Shown here one piece after another: positions 1 to 8,428 of a DNA stretch of 64,000 bases. Within the stretch, counting starts at the first letter, position 1. The number at the start of each line of letters is the position of its first letter. The DNA lies in assembly GCF_021049285.1 (NCBI RefSeq), contig NZ_CP088017.1:3483380-3547379 (forward strand), given 5' to 3'. The stretch is from Ruania halotolerans. GTDB lineage: Bacteria > Actinomycetota > Actinomycetes > Actinomycetales > Beutenbergiaceae. A program made the position numbers and the translations under genes. The notes beneath the pieces are model-generated. The model had not been told where the DNA came from and did no database searches. It saw nothing but the letters and a program-made list of their open reading frames with translations.

Positions 1-65
1 GTTGGTTCAGCCCTACCTCTGATCGAATCTGCCCGGTGATCCCTTCTTCAGGTCATGATGGAGAG

Positions 66-1365
66 ATGGGGACGGGGCAGGTCGAGGATTTCATCCTCGA
101 TAGCGAGCCTGCGGCGGCAGGACATCGTGGCCCGGGCGGGGGCGAAGCGGAGCGCCCTGATGCCAGCGCCCGGCGGCGTAGCGCGCGCAGGTGGCGCCGC
201 TCGCCCTGGCCGTGGGCGGCCGTGGCCGTGGTGCTCGTCGCTGCCGGGGCGCTGGTCTCCCCACGCGGTGAGCGCTCCCCAGAGACCGCCTGGGCGGTGG
301 ACCTGGAAACCGGCTCTGCGGCCGGGGCGTGGCTGGTCGATGACCGCATCATGGCCACGACCGCAGCCGGCCTCATCGCGCTCGATCCAGCCGATGGCGC
401 CGAGATCTGGACCCTCCCGCTGGATGACCCCACCTGCACCAGTGAGGGCGGCACCCTGACCTGCGTCGACGGGGAAGGCCAGGACGCCACCATCACGACC
501 GTCGATAAGGGCGGCATCAGATCGACGCTTCCGATGCCGGACGCGCAGGTGGCAACAACGGTCGGCAGTGACCTGATCGTGGCCGGAATCGCCGACGGTC
601 GACACTGGCTGGGCCGATACGACGCCGAGGGTTCACAGCGTTGGAAGGAGGCTGTAGAGGTTGTCTCCACCGACAACACATGGAGGAACATCGAGGTCCA
701 GAATGGAGTTGTCATAGCCCACGCGTCGGGATCACTGCGTGTGACCAGTGGAGTGGTCGTGCCCCTCGCGCTGCATCTCGACACTGGTGAACCGGCAACG
801 ATGACGTTCCCCGGGCCAGGCGGGTTGAGCTCGACCGGCAACGTGAGTGATGCTCGATCCGAGCACAGGGAGATCGCGCCTCGCCACCATCCGGTGTGGC
901 TCTCGCTCGCGCAGCTGAACATGCCCGAATATCCAGATGCCCTCGTCACGCTCGGAGCCGTCCGTGCAAACCCGAGCGGCAACGACGTGATGACGTTCGA
1001 CGGTGCGCCTCTTGCCGCCGTGGGATCGACCGTCTACACCACAGACGTGGCACACGACCGGACCGACCTTCTGGCCTATGACGTAGCGGACGGAGATCTG
1101 CTTTGGTCTGCCCCGCTTCCGGGCCGGACCGCTGCCATCTGTCCGTGCGCAGCATCCGACCAGTATCTCCTGCTCGTCACCGCCGAGCACCCGATAGACG
1201 ACGCTCTCCCTGCTCACGTGGTTCGGCCGAGCGTCCGGTCGCCGCCAGGCTCAAGTCAGCGTCTCGCCACACCTGCATGCGTTGGTTGCCGACGACTCCC
1301 GGTTCTTCGTACTCACCGAAGGAGCCCTGACTACCTACGAGCCGACCCGCTCCGGCCCTTCTTGA
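66..1365 (+). pseudogene. PQQ-like beta-propeller membrane protein, copy 1, frameshifted near the 3' end
   Basis: The N-terminus is cytoplasmic, followed by one membrane segment (PWPWAAVAVVLVAAGALVS) and an extracytoplasmic domain with PQQ-type repeats (IALDPADGAEIWTLPLDDP, LLAYDVADGDLLWSAPL). It matches the intact paralogs at 4473 and 5931. The reading frame holds to about 1195. After that the family's C-terminal sequence (VADDSRFFVLTEGALTTYEP) continues one frame over and stops at 1363-1365, while the original frame runs on to 1562 with unrelated Arg/Pro-rich sequence. The shift lies between 1197, where the second frame's last stop sits, and about 1225. I chose ATG 66 because the intact paralog starts at the same relative place behind a similar CATGATG leader. 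A sequencing error at the shift cannot be excluded. The molecular role of this family is unknown to me. Confidence 0.75.
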
Positions 1366-1515
1366 GCGAGCACGCCCCTAGGTCTTTCTCTGCCGCGGGA
1401 CCATTCCGCCCAACTGGCGAGCCGGCTCATCTTGCCTACGATGGATGGAGCAGGTGCCCGGCGGGACTTCCGCCGCAGCGTACCGATGCCAAGCACGACT
1501 TCTCAGGAGGCGACG

Positions 1516-1878
1516 ATGACGAACATCACCGGCAACGACGGGCCCATCACCGAGGTACGTGAGGGTATGACCGTCTTCGACTCCACTGGAGAAAAGGTCG
1601 GAACTGTGCGGGAGATCCAGATGGGCGACCCGCAGGCAGCCACCGCCAAGGGCCAGGACAGCGGCAACACCGGCGGCATTGTTGGCTCCATCGCGGACGC
1701 ATTCAGCACCGGCTCGCTCCCGGATGCGGCCAAAGAACGGCTCGCGCGGCTGGGCTTCGTGCGTGTGGATGCCAGCGGTTTGTTCGCCGGCGACCGATAC
1801 GCCGCCAGTGATGAGGTCGCTGCAGTCCGCGACGACGCCCTCCACCTTTCGGTCCCGGGCGACCAACTCATCGGCTGA
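1516..1878 (+). CDS. PRC-barrel-like (DUF2171-type) small protein
   Basis: This 120-residue soluble protein opens with ITEVREGMTVFDSTGEKVGTVREIQMGDP, the pattern of PRC-barrel/DUF2171-like domains. A flexible Gly/Ser-rich middle follows, then a second similar segment (RLARLGFVRVDASGLFAGDRYAASDEVAAVRDDALHLSV). The start is ATG 1516 because AGGAGG lies 5 bases upstream; longer in-frame starts lack this site. It has no signal peptide or membrane segment. It sits between two decayed beta-propeller copies and ends just before a strong hairpin terminator, so it is probably a single-gene transcript. PRC-barrel proteins are often stress- or surface-related in actinobacteria, but no specific job can be assigned. 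Confidence 0.75.
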   Translation: MTNITGNDGPITEVREGMTVFDSTGEKVGTVREIQMGDPQAATAKGQDSGNTGGIVGSIADAFSTGSLPDAAKERLARLGFVRVDASGLFAGDRYAASDEVAAVRDDALHLSVPGDQLIG

Positions 1879-1954
1879 CTCTCGGTTAGCCAACCGGTCG
1901 CGGGTACTCGCCGAAGGGCACACCCACCGCGTGTATACGATCGGTGAATCACCG

Positions 1955-1998
1955 AATCGCTCGTCGATCTGGCTCCCAGATCGACGAGCGATTTCTTT
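1955..1998 (+). terminator. Rho-independent terminator after the PRC-barrel gene
   Basis: Two perfectly complementary 18-base arms (1955-1972 and 1976-1993) flank a 3-base CTC loop and are followed by TCTTT. It lies 76 bases after the stop of the PRC-barrel gene and just before the decayed propeller copy. Confidence 0.85.
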
Positions 1999-2004
1999 AC
2001 GGCG

Positions 2005-2717
2005 GTGCATGATGGACTCAGCACCTGGCGCCGCTCCCCCTGGCCATGGGCCACCTCGGCTGCGGTGTTGGTACTGGCGGATGTGCTGATCTCACCGCGC
2101 GGAGAGTGGCGATCACCGAGGTCAACGGGCTGTCAGCCTACGGGCCGGATGGTGAGTTGGTCTGGACCGTCACGCTCGACGATCCCGCGTGCACCCGGGC
2201 CGACGATGGACTCACCTGCGTGCACGGCGAAGGCAATGAGGCATCGATCGCCACGATCACGGCATCCGGCGAGATCGTCGCCGACCTGTCGTTTCCCCGA
2301 GCAGATATCGGCCATGCGGTAGACGGCGAGGTCATAGTCGCCGGGGCGGGACCTGCAGGACAACGGTCCCTGGCTGGGCCTGTATCGCACGCCGGGTGAA
2401 TGGGCCAGGATCTGGAAGGTGGAGTCCGAGTACCCGGCCGATATCACCGAGCGCTGGCGAGCCATGACATTCAGTCAGGGTGTGGTCGCAGCGTCCACGG
2501 CACTCGATACCCATGATCTCCGGAGCTTCCCGAACGCTTAGAAGCCGGCGAGCTCGGTCCAGCGCGGGTAGCCGCTGCACTTCTCGGCCTCGACCCAACG
2601 ACAGGTGACCACCGCTGGCCCCCGCCGATCACCGACGCCCCAGACAGCCTCAGCGGCGGGTCTCGCCAGGCCTACGTCCTCTCCGAAGGCGCCCTCACCG
2701 CCTACACCGATCACTGA
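2005..2717 (+). pseudogene. PQQ-like beta-propeller protein, copy 2, decayed relic
   Basis: Pieces of the propeller family occur in order but in different frames. The membrane segment (RSPWPWATSAAVLVLADVLIS) is in the frame of 2005. The first repeats (VWTVTLDDPACTRADDGLTC and VHGEG) are in the frame of 2046. After about 2350 the family sequence (GLYRTPGEWARIWKVESEYP, then FSQGVV) continues in a third frame to a stop at about 2540. A final fragment, AYVLSEGALTAYTDH plus stop, ends at 2717. Most of the middle and C-terminal propeller is missing. At least two frameshifts and an internal deletion make this a clear pseudogene. It is closest in wording to the intact copy at 4473. Confidence 0.85.
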
Positions 2718-2780
2718 GCACTGATCGTGAGGCGTGTGAGGAGCCATCGCGGAATCCTGCAAGGAGGGCGCGGCTCCCTC

Positions 2781-3662
2781 CTACTCTCGATGTAAGGCGT
2801 CTTTCGCCGCGCCCGCCGCCTTCTCCGCCACATTCGGCAGAGCCGTTGTGCCGTAAAGTCGCGTGTCGGGTCGAGTGGGAGGAGGCATCGGTGCACTGCT
2901 CGTCGGGCCGTCGTGGTAACTGAACTCGCCATTGCCGTCCGGCGTCGGACCCTTGGCCCACGGCCCGTCCGCCGCTTTGGCACCGTCGGAGAAGTTGAGG
3001 TACTCGTACGAGTGCTCGGTGTGCTCCTTCTCCTGCGGGAAGTTACTCGGCACGGGCAGTTCCTCCAGTCCGTCGGCCTTGAGCTCCTCGATAGCGCGCA
3101 GCCACTGGTTCTGATGCATAGTGTCGCGGGCGAGCAAGAAGGCCAGCAGGTCACGCACGCCTGCGTCGTCGGTCATGTGATAGAGACGGGCCACCTGAAC
3201 GCGGCCCTGCATCTCGGCATTGGCATTCGCGTGGAAGTCAGCCATCAAATTGCCGCTGGCAGTGACATACCCAGCAGTCCAGGGGTTGCCGTTGCTGTCG
3301 ACCGGGCGCGCACCTGCACCGGCGACGATGGCATGCTGGACGTCGGTGCCACCAACGATGGCGGCGACTGTCGGATCCGACTGGACCGCGTCATCGGTGG
3401 CCCCGATGGGCGCATCTTTGAGCAGTTGCGCGATCATCGTCGCAAGCATCTCCACGTGACCGAATTCTTCGGCACCGATACCGAAAAGCAGGTCACGATA
3501 CTTACCGGGCATATGCGCATTCCAGGACTGAAACCCGTACTGCATAGCCACCGTGATCTCGCCGTACTGCCCGCCCAGGACCTCCTGGAGCTTACGGGCG
3601 TAAACGGCGTCGGGCTTATCCGGTGTACTGGCATGCTGCAGTTCTTGCTTGTGGAAAAACAT
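2781..3662 (-). CDS. Manganese catalase
   Basis: Dimanganese (non-heme) catalase that converts H2O2 to water and O2 in the cytoplasm; 293 residues, the family's usual length. The metal ligands are visible at the expected spacing: Glu35 (GQYGEIT), Glu66 and His69 (AEEFGHVEM), Glu150 (NANAEMQGR) and His183 (DTMHQNQW). The C-terminus (about 225-293) is a charged, Pro/Gly-rich tail common in this family. I chose the second of two adjacent ATGs (MFFHKQEL), which has AGGAG 5 bases upstream; the first ATG is only 2 bases from it. The gene is divergent from the DUF4383 gene and lies inside the propeller-paralog array. Expression under oxidative stress is likely by family, but no operator is recognisable here. 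Confidence 0.93.
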   Translation of the reverse strand: MFFHKQELQHASTPDKPDAVYARKLQEVLGGQYGEITVAMQYGFQSWNAHMPGKYRDLLFGIGAEEFGHVEMLATMIAQLLKDAPIGATDDAVQSDPTVAAIVGGTDVQHAIVAGAGARPVDSNGNPWTAGYVTASGNLMADFHANANAEMQGRVQVARLYHMTDDAGVRDLLAFLLARDTMHQNQWLRAIEELKADGLEELPVPSNFPQEKEHTEHSYEYLNFSDGAKAADGPWAKGPTPDGNGEFSYHDGPTSSAPMPPPTRPDTRLYGTTALPNVAEKAAGAAKDALHRE

Positions 3663-3865
3663 CATTGCTCCTGACGCGGACCGATCGGCTCGACGGTGGA
3701 TGGCTTCAAATGATCGGGCGAGCTTTCGCCAGTGCCGCGCCCGCGATGCACAGTGAGATGTGCCGACGATGCGAGAAACCTCGCGTACTGATCAGTCTGC
3801 GCCCGGGGTACAGTCCGCGCATCTGGTGGCTCTCGAGATGCGTACATGCCCGGTGAGGAGGACCG

Positions 3866-3880
3866 TGGGTGATTCACCCA
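3866..3880. promoter_or_regulatory. Inverted repeat upstream of the DUF4383 gene
   Basis: TGGGTGATTCACCCA is a perfect 7-base inverted repeat around one base. It lies in the 233-bp divergent region between the catalase and DUF4383 genes, 15 bases before the DUF4383 start. It could be an operator or a small leader hairpin. It occurs once here, so function is unproven. Confidence 0.35.
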
Positions 3881-3895
3881 ATGACGGAGGAACGT

Positions 3896-4348
3896 ATGAG
3901 TACACCCACACCCACCACCGCTGGCCGACGCCTCCCGCATCAGTGGATTGCTCTCATCGTCGGTGTCGTCTATCTGCTCGTCGGAATCGCGGGCTTCTTC
4001 GTGACTGGTTTCGACGGATTCGTCGAGCACAACCACGATCAGACCCTCTTGGGCTTCGCGGTTAACCCGTTGCACAACATCGTCCACCTCATCATCGGGG
4101 CTGCCGGCGTCGTCCTCTGGTCAACGCCGTCCCGTGCCCGGATCTACGGCTGGCTGCTCGCCATCGGGTACGGCGCAACGACCATCTACGGGCTCCTCGT
4201 GGTGAACGACCCGGATGCGAACATCCTGAATATCAACGGCGCAGACAACGGACTGCACATCGCCAGCACGATCGTTGGTCTGGTCATTGCTCTCTGGCCG
4301 AAGAAGACCACGCGATCCACCAACGGCCCCACGGACGGAACGCACTGA
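3896..4348 (+). CDS. DUF4383 membrane protein
   Basis: A 150-residue protein with about four membrane segments: WIALIVGVVYLLVGIAGFFV, then NIVHLIIGAAGVVLW, IYGWLLAIGYGATTIYGLLV and HIASTIVGLVIALW. The NPLHNIVHLIIGA motif between the first two segments is typical of DUF4383, a family of unknown function common in actinobacteria. ATG 3896 is chosen for the GGAGGA 4 bases upstream; GTG/ATG codons further up lack one. The C-terminal tail is short, polar and cytoplasmic. It probably forms its own transcript, divergent from the catalase gene. Confidence 0.88.
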   Translation: MSTPTPTTAGRRLPHQWIALIVGVVYLLVGIAGFFVTGFDGFVEHNHDQTLLGFAVNPLHNIVHLIIGAAGVVLWSTPSRARIYGWLLAIGYGATTIYGLLVVNDPDANILNINGADNGLHIASTIVGLVIALWPKKTTRSTNGPTDGTH

Positions 4349-4472
4349 CCGCAACGCTGTTCGCCTCCCGGTAGCCGCACGGCGGTCTCTGCCCCGTCGT
4401 GCAGATCGCTCGTTCACACCCCGGCCGTCCAATCCCCGAACGACTCTGGCGAAGGAAATGCATGATGGGGTG

Positions 4473-5762
4473 ATGGGGAATGCGCGAGTCGAGGAGTTCA
4501 CGATCGGGGGTGTCCAGCCGGCCGACAGTGAACCACCCACGGATCCCCGACGGCGGCCGTCCCGTCACGCGGGCCGCTCGCCCTGGCTGTGGGTCGCCGC
4601 GGCCGTCGCACTGATCGCGTCTGGCGTCGTGGTCTCTCCCGGTGGTCAACGCCCACCGCCGGCCACGGCGTGGACCGCTGAGGTGCCCGAGGGTCGAGCG
4701 CCCGAGGCGTGGGTGCTGGGCGACCGGATCATCGCCACCAGTGCCGTCGACGTGGTCGCATTTGACGCCGCCACCGGTGAAGCGCTCTGGGCGGTCCCCC
4801 TCGACGATCCCGCTTGCACCGAGGCCGGCGGAGAATTCACCTGCGTGCACGGAGAAGGCGAGGACGCAGCCATCGCCACCATCACGGCCGACGGCCAGAG
4901 GACCGACCGTGCGCTTCCGTTCGCCAACGTGGCCCTGACGGTCGGCGACGCTCTCCTCGTGGCTGGTGCTACGCCGTCGGGGGCACCGTGGGTGGACCGG
5001 TACGGCGCGGGTGAGCAGGAGCGCACCTGGCGCACTGCACTGGAATTCCCACTCGACGATGAGCGTTGGGGGCGAGGGATCCTCAGCCAAGGAGTGGCGA
5101 CATTCTTCACGCCGATGGGCGATCCACTGTCGTTCGGAGCCATTCTTGCCGTCGATGCCGAGACAGGGGATCAGCGACCGGTGGTCCTTCCGACACCTCG
5201 AGGGAACCTCGTCGGCATGAACGCCGGGGTCGAGGACGACCACCACCGTCTCCTTCCGACGGCCGGACCTGGACTCGACCTCGCTGAGCATCCGGACGCG
5301 ATCATCACGACCACAGGTGTGCTCGCCGGTCCGGACGGGGAACTGCTCTACGACAGTACGGGTGACGCCATCCTCGCGTCTCTCGGCCCGGACATCCTGG
5401 AATGGGTTATCGAGCCGATGGATCCGTCCTGGGAGCCGTCCTCGCTACCGGAGGAGTTCCCGGGCTCACTCAGGCGAGTGGACGTGTCCACCAGCGACGT
5501 TGCCTGGCGAACACCCACCGAGTCCATCCTGGGATGCCCATGCACGGTTGGCGAGTCCACCGCGGCATTCCTCACGAGCACGTGGTCCGGCGACGATGGC
5601 GGGTTCGAGCCCGTCGCCGAGGCGATCCTCGGGTTCGACCTCGACACCGGGCGGCGCAAGTGGTCGATCCCGCTCTCCGCCATCCCCGACGCACTGACGG
5701 CCGGAACCGACCATGTCTACATTCTCTCCGGCGGAACCCTGACGGCCTTCGCGGATCGCTGA
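4473..5762 (+). CDS. PQQ-like beta-propeller membrane protein, copy 3 (intact)
   Basis: 429 residues: a cytoplasmic N-terminus of about 35 residues (MGNARVEEFTIGG), one membrane segment (SPWLWVAAAVALIASGVVVS), then an extracytoplasmic propeller with PQQ-like blades such as VVAFDAATGEALWAVPLDDP and ILGFDLDTGRRKWSIPLSAI. Two Cys-bearing motifs recur in the family: DDPACTEAGGEFTCVHGEGE near residue 115 and GCPC near residue 355; exposed cysteines may form disulfides. The start is set at ATG 4473 by alignment with copy 1; ATG 4458 is a possible longer start. PQQ-like repeats here do not imply PQQ binding, as BamB-type scaffolds use the same fold. Function unknown. Confidence 0.82.
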   Translation: MGNARVEEFTIGGVQPADSEPPTDPRRRPSRHAGRSPWLWVAAAVALIASGVVVSPGGQRPPPATAWTAEVPEGRAPEAWVLGDRIIATSAVDVVAFDAATGEALWAVPLDDPACTEAGGEFTCVHGEGEDAAIATITADGQRTDRALPFANVALTVGDALLVAGATPSGAPWVDRYGAGEQERTWRTALEFPLDDERWGRGILSQGVATFFTPMGDPLSFGAILAVDAETGDQRPVVLPTPRGNLVGMNAGVEDDHHRLLPTAGPGLDLAEHPDAIITTTGVLAGPDGELLYDSTGDAILASLGPDILEWVIEPMDPSWEPSSLPEEFPGSLRRVDVSTSDVAWRTPTESILGCPCTVGESTAAFLTSTWSGDDGGFEPVAEAILGFDLDTGRRKWSIPLSAIPDALTAGTDHVYILSGGTLTAFADR

Positions 5763-5790
5763 TCACTTCCTGCTGGGTCATGATGAAGTG

Positions 5791-5931
5791 ATGTGGCCGA
5801 GGGATATCGAAGAGTTCCCCACCCGCTGGGCGCTCACCACAGGGGACGTCACCCTCGACTTCACCCGTGACGGCGAGCGCCTGTACGTTCTCGACGAGGC
5901 GGGCCTCACCGCCTGGGCGTTGGGCGGCTGA
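5791..5931 (+). pseudogene. 46-codon scar of the PQQ-like propeller family (copy 4)
   Basis: A short open frame reads MWPRDIEEFPTRWALTTGDV and ends RLYVLDEAGLTAWALGG. The first part resembles the family N-terminus (MGNARVEEF), and the end resembles the family C-terminus (HVYILSGGTLTAFADR). Membrane segment and blades are gone, so this looks like an in-frame internal deletion of a former full copy. The leader CATGATGAAGTG matches those of copies 1 and 3. Its stop overlaps the ATG of the next copy (TGATG), so its translation could still feed copy 5. Whether the 46-residue peptide is made is unknown. Confidence 0.6.
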
Positions 5932-7229
5932 TGGCACGAAGCGACGAGTTCACCCTCGAGCCGAACGCAACCGAGTCCACGCCGGGCGGCGACACCCCGG
6001 ACCGGTGGCGCGCATCCACCCGCTCGCATGCGTGGCCGTGGGCAGCCCTCGCCCTGGTCCTAGTGCTGGCCGGAGTGGTCACCTCACCGGGCGGCGAACG
6101 GCCCGTTCGGCAGCTGCAGGCTGCGTGGTCGATGGTCACCGAACCCGGTACGCACCCTGGAGTGTGGGTGCTCTCCGACGTGGTGGTCACTGCGGAACGC
6201 AGCGAAGTGGTCGGGCGGTCCGTCGATGACGGCGAGCGCCGGTGGCAGGTGCCGATGAACGAGCCACACTGCGCCGCTGAGGGATCGCGGATCGCCTGCA
6301 TGCCGTCCGGGCCACCATCGCGTGCCAGCGAGGGGACCATCACGATCATCGATGCCGCGGGCAGCACCAGCGTCACGACGGTCCCGGACGCCCGGCTCGC
6401 GAGTCCGCTGGGTGAGGACCTGGTGGTAGCGGGAGGTTCCGGCGACGGCAACCGCTGGCTCTCCCGGGTCAGTCCGGACGGCAGCGAGATCTGGCGCACC
6501 GTGGTCGCGGCCGAATCGTCGGACCGGACCGACGCGCTCGACTTCCACAACCTCACGGTGGACACGCGTCGGATCGTCTGGTGGTTCGGGGAAGGCGAGT
6601 TCGCATGGCCGGATCCGGGAATGCTCGACCCGGACTCGGGTGAACGGCTCCCCACACTGACGGCCGCGCCGTACACCTCAAGCCTGCCACTGGAGTTCGA
6701 ACGAACCTTGACCTACCTCGGCGCAGATTCACGCGAACCTGGCAACGGGGCGATCATGAGCGGTGGCGTCGCCGAGAGTCTCGATGGGCCATGGTTGTGG
6801 CACTGGCAGGTGGACGAGCGTCCACTGGGAGTCACCGACCACCACGTGACCACCGTGATCCGTGCGGATCTCGGCGCCGCTATCGACGGCGGTGAGCCAT
6901 TCGGTCATGCGAGGCTGCGCACACGCACGCTGCAGGATGGTGATGTCCAGGAGTCCCCCACCGAGTATCAGTCGATGGGGTGCCCGTGCGAGTGGGTGGA
7001 GGACACGCTGCTTGCGCACGGGATCCGGGTCGCCGATGCAGACGCGCTGATGGCCGGACGGTACGGCATCGACATCATCATGATCGAGGGGACGGACATC
7101 GTCGGTAGCTACCTCCTGCACGACGAGGCACCCTCCAGCTTCGCACCGTCGCCGTTCTCGCTCGCCACGGACGGCTCCCGGGCCTACCTGCTCGAAGGCG
7201 AACGTCTGACGGCGTTGCCCATGCCCTGA
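5931..7229 (+). CDS. PQQ-like beta-propeller membrane protein, copy 5 (intact)
   Basis: 432 residues with the family plan: cytoplasmic MARSDEFTLEPNATE, membrane segment (WPWAALALVLVLAGVVTS), and an extracytoplasmic propeller. Blades include VVGRSVDDGERRWQVPMNEP and a last strand AYLLEGERLTALP. It keeps the two Cys motifs (EPHCAAEGSRIACM and GCPCEWVED) but is clearly diverged from copies 1-3, so it is an older duplicate. The ATG overlaps the stop of the copy 4 scar. A convergent gene follows after 57 bases. No enzyme motif is visible; a surface scaffold or sensor role is a guess. Confidence 0.8.
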   Translation: MARSDEFTLEPNATESTPGGDTPDRWRASTRSHAWPWAALALVLVLAGVVTSPGGERPVRQLQAAWSMVTEPGTHPGVWVLSDVVVTAERSEVVGRSVDDGERRWQVPMNEPHCAAEGSRIACMPSGPPSRASEGTITIIDAAGSTSVTTVPDARLASPLGEDLVVAGGSGDGNRWLSRVSPDGSEIWRTVVAAESSDRTDALDFHNLTVDTRRIVWWFGEGEFAWPDPGMLDPDSGERLPTLTAAPYTSSLPLEFERTLTYLGADSREPGNGAIMSGGVAESLDGPWLWHWQVDERPLGVTDHHVTTVIRADLGAAIDGGEPFGHARLRTRTLQDGDVQESPTEYQSMGCPCEWVEDTLLAHGIRVADADALMAGRYGIDIIMIEGTDIVGSYLLHDEAPSSFAPSPFSLATDGSRAYLLEGERLTALPMP

Positions 7230-7286
7230 CCCTGCGGGAATCCGCCGCTCCCCCAGAGCCGATCCTGCTGTGAATCGGACCGCAGC

Positions 7287-8291
7287 TCAGGCCGAGATCT
7301 CCAGAACCGCCTGGGACACCTCATGCCGGAGCGGCACTCCGGCAACGAGACGCTCGATCTCGCCGAGCACGCTCTCCCCGAGGCGGCCCAGCTCGTTTCC
7401 AATCGAGCCCGCGATATGGGGCGTCACGATGACCTGAGGATGGGCACGCAGCCGATGCTCACGGGGCAGCGGCTCGGGTTCGGTCACATCGAGAACAGCG
7501 AACAAGGGCCGACGGTCCAGCTCCACCAGGAGCGCATCGTGGTCGATCAACGACCCACGCGAGGTGTTGATGAGGACGGCTCCGTCTCGCATCCGGGCGA
7601 GCACGTGCGAGTTCACCATGTGGCGCGTAGCCGGGAGCGCCGGTGCATGCACGGACAGCACATCGACCTGTTCAGCAAGCTCTTCCATCGATGTGGCGCG
7701 CACTCCCCACCGGGCAACCTCCACATCCGAGATATGCGGGTCATAGACCACGATGTTCACGTCGAACCCCATTAAGAGGTCCATCACCTGGCGCCCGGTC
7801 CGCGAAGCACCGACGATTCCGACGGTCCGCCCGTAGTTGCCCGCTGCCTGGAGTGGACGCCACGCTGCGGCTTGACCTCCGCGATCCGAGGGCGCCGAGG
7901 GCCACAGCACGCGCTTACCCGAGAGCAGGATCATCGCCAGGGTGTACTCGGCGACGGGCTGCGCATTCGCCGCGGCCGCTGTCGAGACGACGATCCCGCG
8001 TTCCCAGAGCACCGGATCTGCCCAGTGCTTCACCGAGCCCGCGGCGTGGATGACCGCGCGCAGCGCCGGTGCCCGCTCAAGGAAGGCTGCATTGATCCGT
8101 GGCGCACCCCAGCTGGTGATGAGGATTTCCGCTTCAGCCAGCGCATCCGACATCCGCGCGTCACCCTGATCGTCGAGAATGCGCCGATCGAGGTCCACGA
8201 GATGATCCAGCCGAGCGATGGCCCCGGCGTCGAACAACGCATCCCGCAGCTGCGCGGACTGCATCGCAAACACCGCACGAGGTCTACCCAA
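7287..8291 (-). CDS. D-isomer-specific 2-hydroxyacid dehydrogenase
   Basis: A 334-residue NAD(P)-dependent dehydrogenase of the phosphoglycerate/glyoxylate reductase superfamily. The Rossmann motif is GIVGASRTGRQV, less canonical than GxGxxG, followed by the adenine-ribose Asp in VVYDPH. The catalytic Arg is in NTSRGSLID, the Glu in DVTEPEPLP and the His in VTPHIAGS. I chose a TTG start at 8291: it reads MGRPRAVFAM and has GGAG 7 bases upstream. Longer frames would run into the divergent regulator gene, and ATG 8264 would cut off a typical first beta strand. It shares a promoter region with the DeoR/LacI regulator, suggesting control by it. Substrate unknown. Confidence 0.85.
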   Translation of the reverse strand: MGRPRAVFAMQSAQLRDALFDAGAIARLDHLVDLDRRILDDQGDARMSDALAEAEILITSWGAPRINAAFLERAPALRAVIHAAGSVKHWADPVLWERGIVVSTAAAANAQPVAEYTLAMILLSGKRVLWPSAPSDRGGQAAAWRPLQAAGNYGRTVGIVGASRTGRQVMDLLMGFDVNIVVYDPHISDVEVARWGVRATSMEELAEQVDVLSVHAPALPATRHMVNSHVLARMRDGAVLINTSRGSLIDHDALLVELDRRPLFAVLDVTEPEPLPREHRLRAHPQVIVTPHIAGSIGNELGRLGESVLGEIERLVAGVPLRHEVSQAVLEISA

Positions 8292-8360
8292 TGATCTACT
8301 CCGTCCTTGGCTCAAGATCCTGGGCACACATCGTGGAGTCCCGCGCTCGCCCCTGTCGAT

Positions 8361-8377
8361 CAAATGGACAAAAGTGA
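8361..8377 (-). promoter_or_regulatory. Candidate operator A of the DeoR/LacI hybrid regulator
   Basis: Read on the minus strand, TTCACTTTTGTCCATTTG lies between the divergent dehydrogenase (start 8291) and regulator (start 8429). A near copy (TCGCTTTTGTCCTTTTT) occurs at 9537-9552 before the ABC importer, 14 of 16 aligned bases being the same. A shared site at both promoters next to a regulator gene is the usual layout of a local operator. Inference only. Confidence 0.45.
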
Positions 8378-8428
8378 ACGCGGTGCGCCACGATGCCTCG
8401 ATCACCGAGCACTTACCCGGAGCTGATC

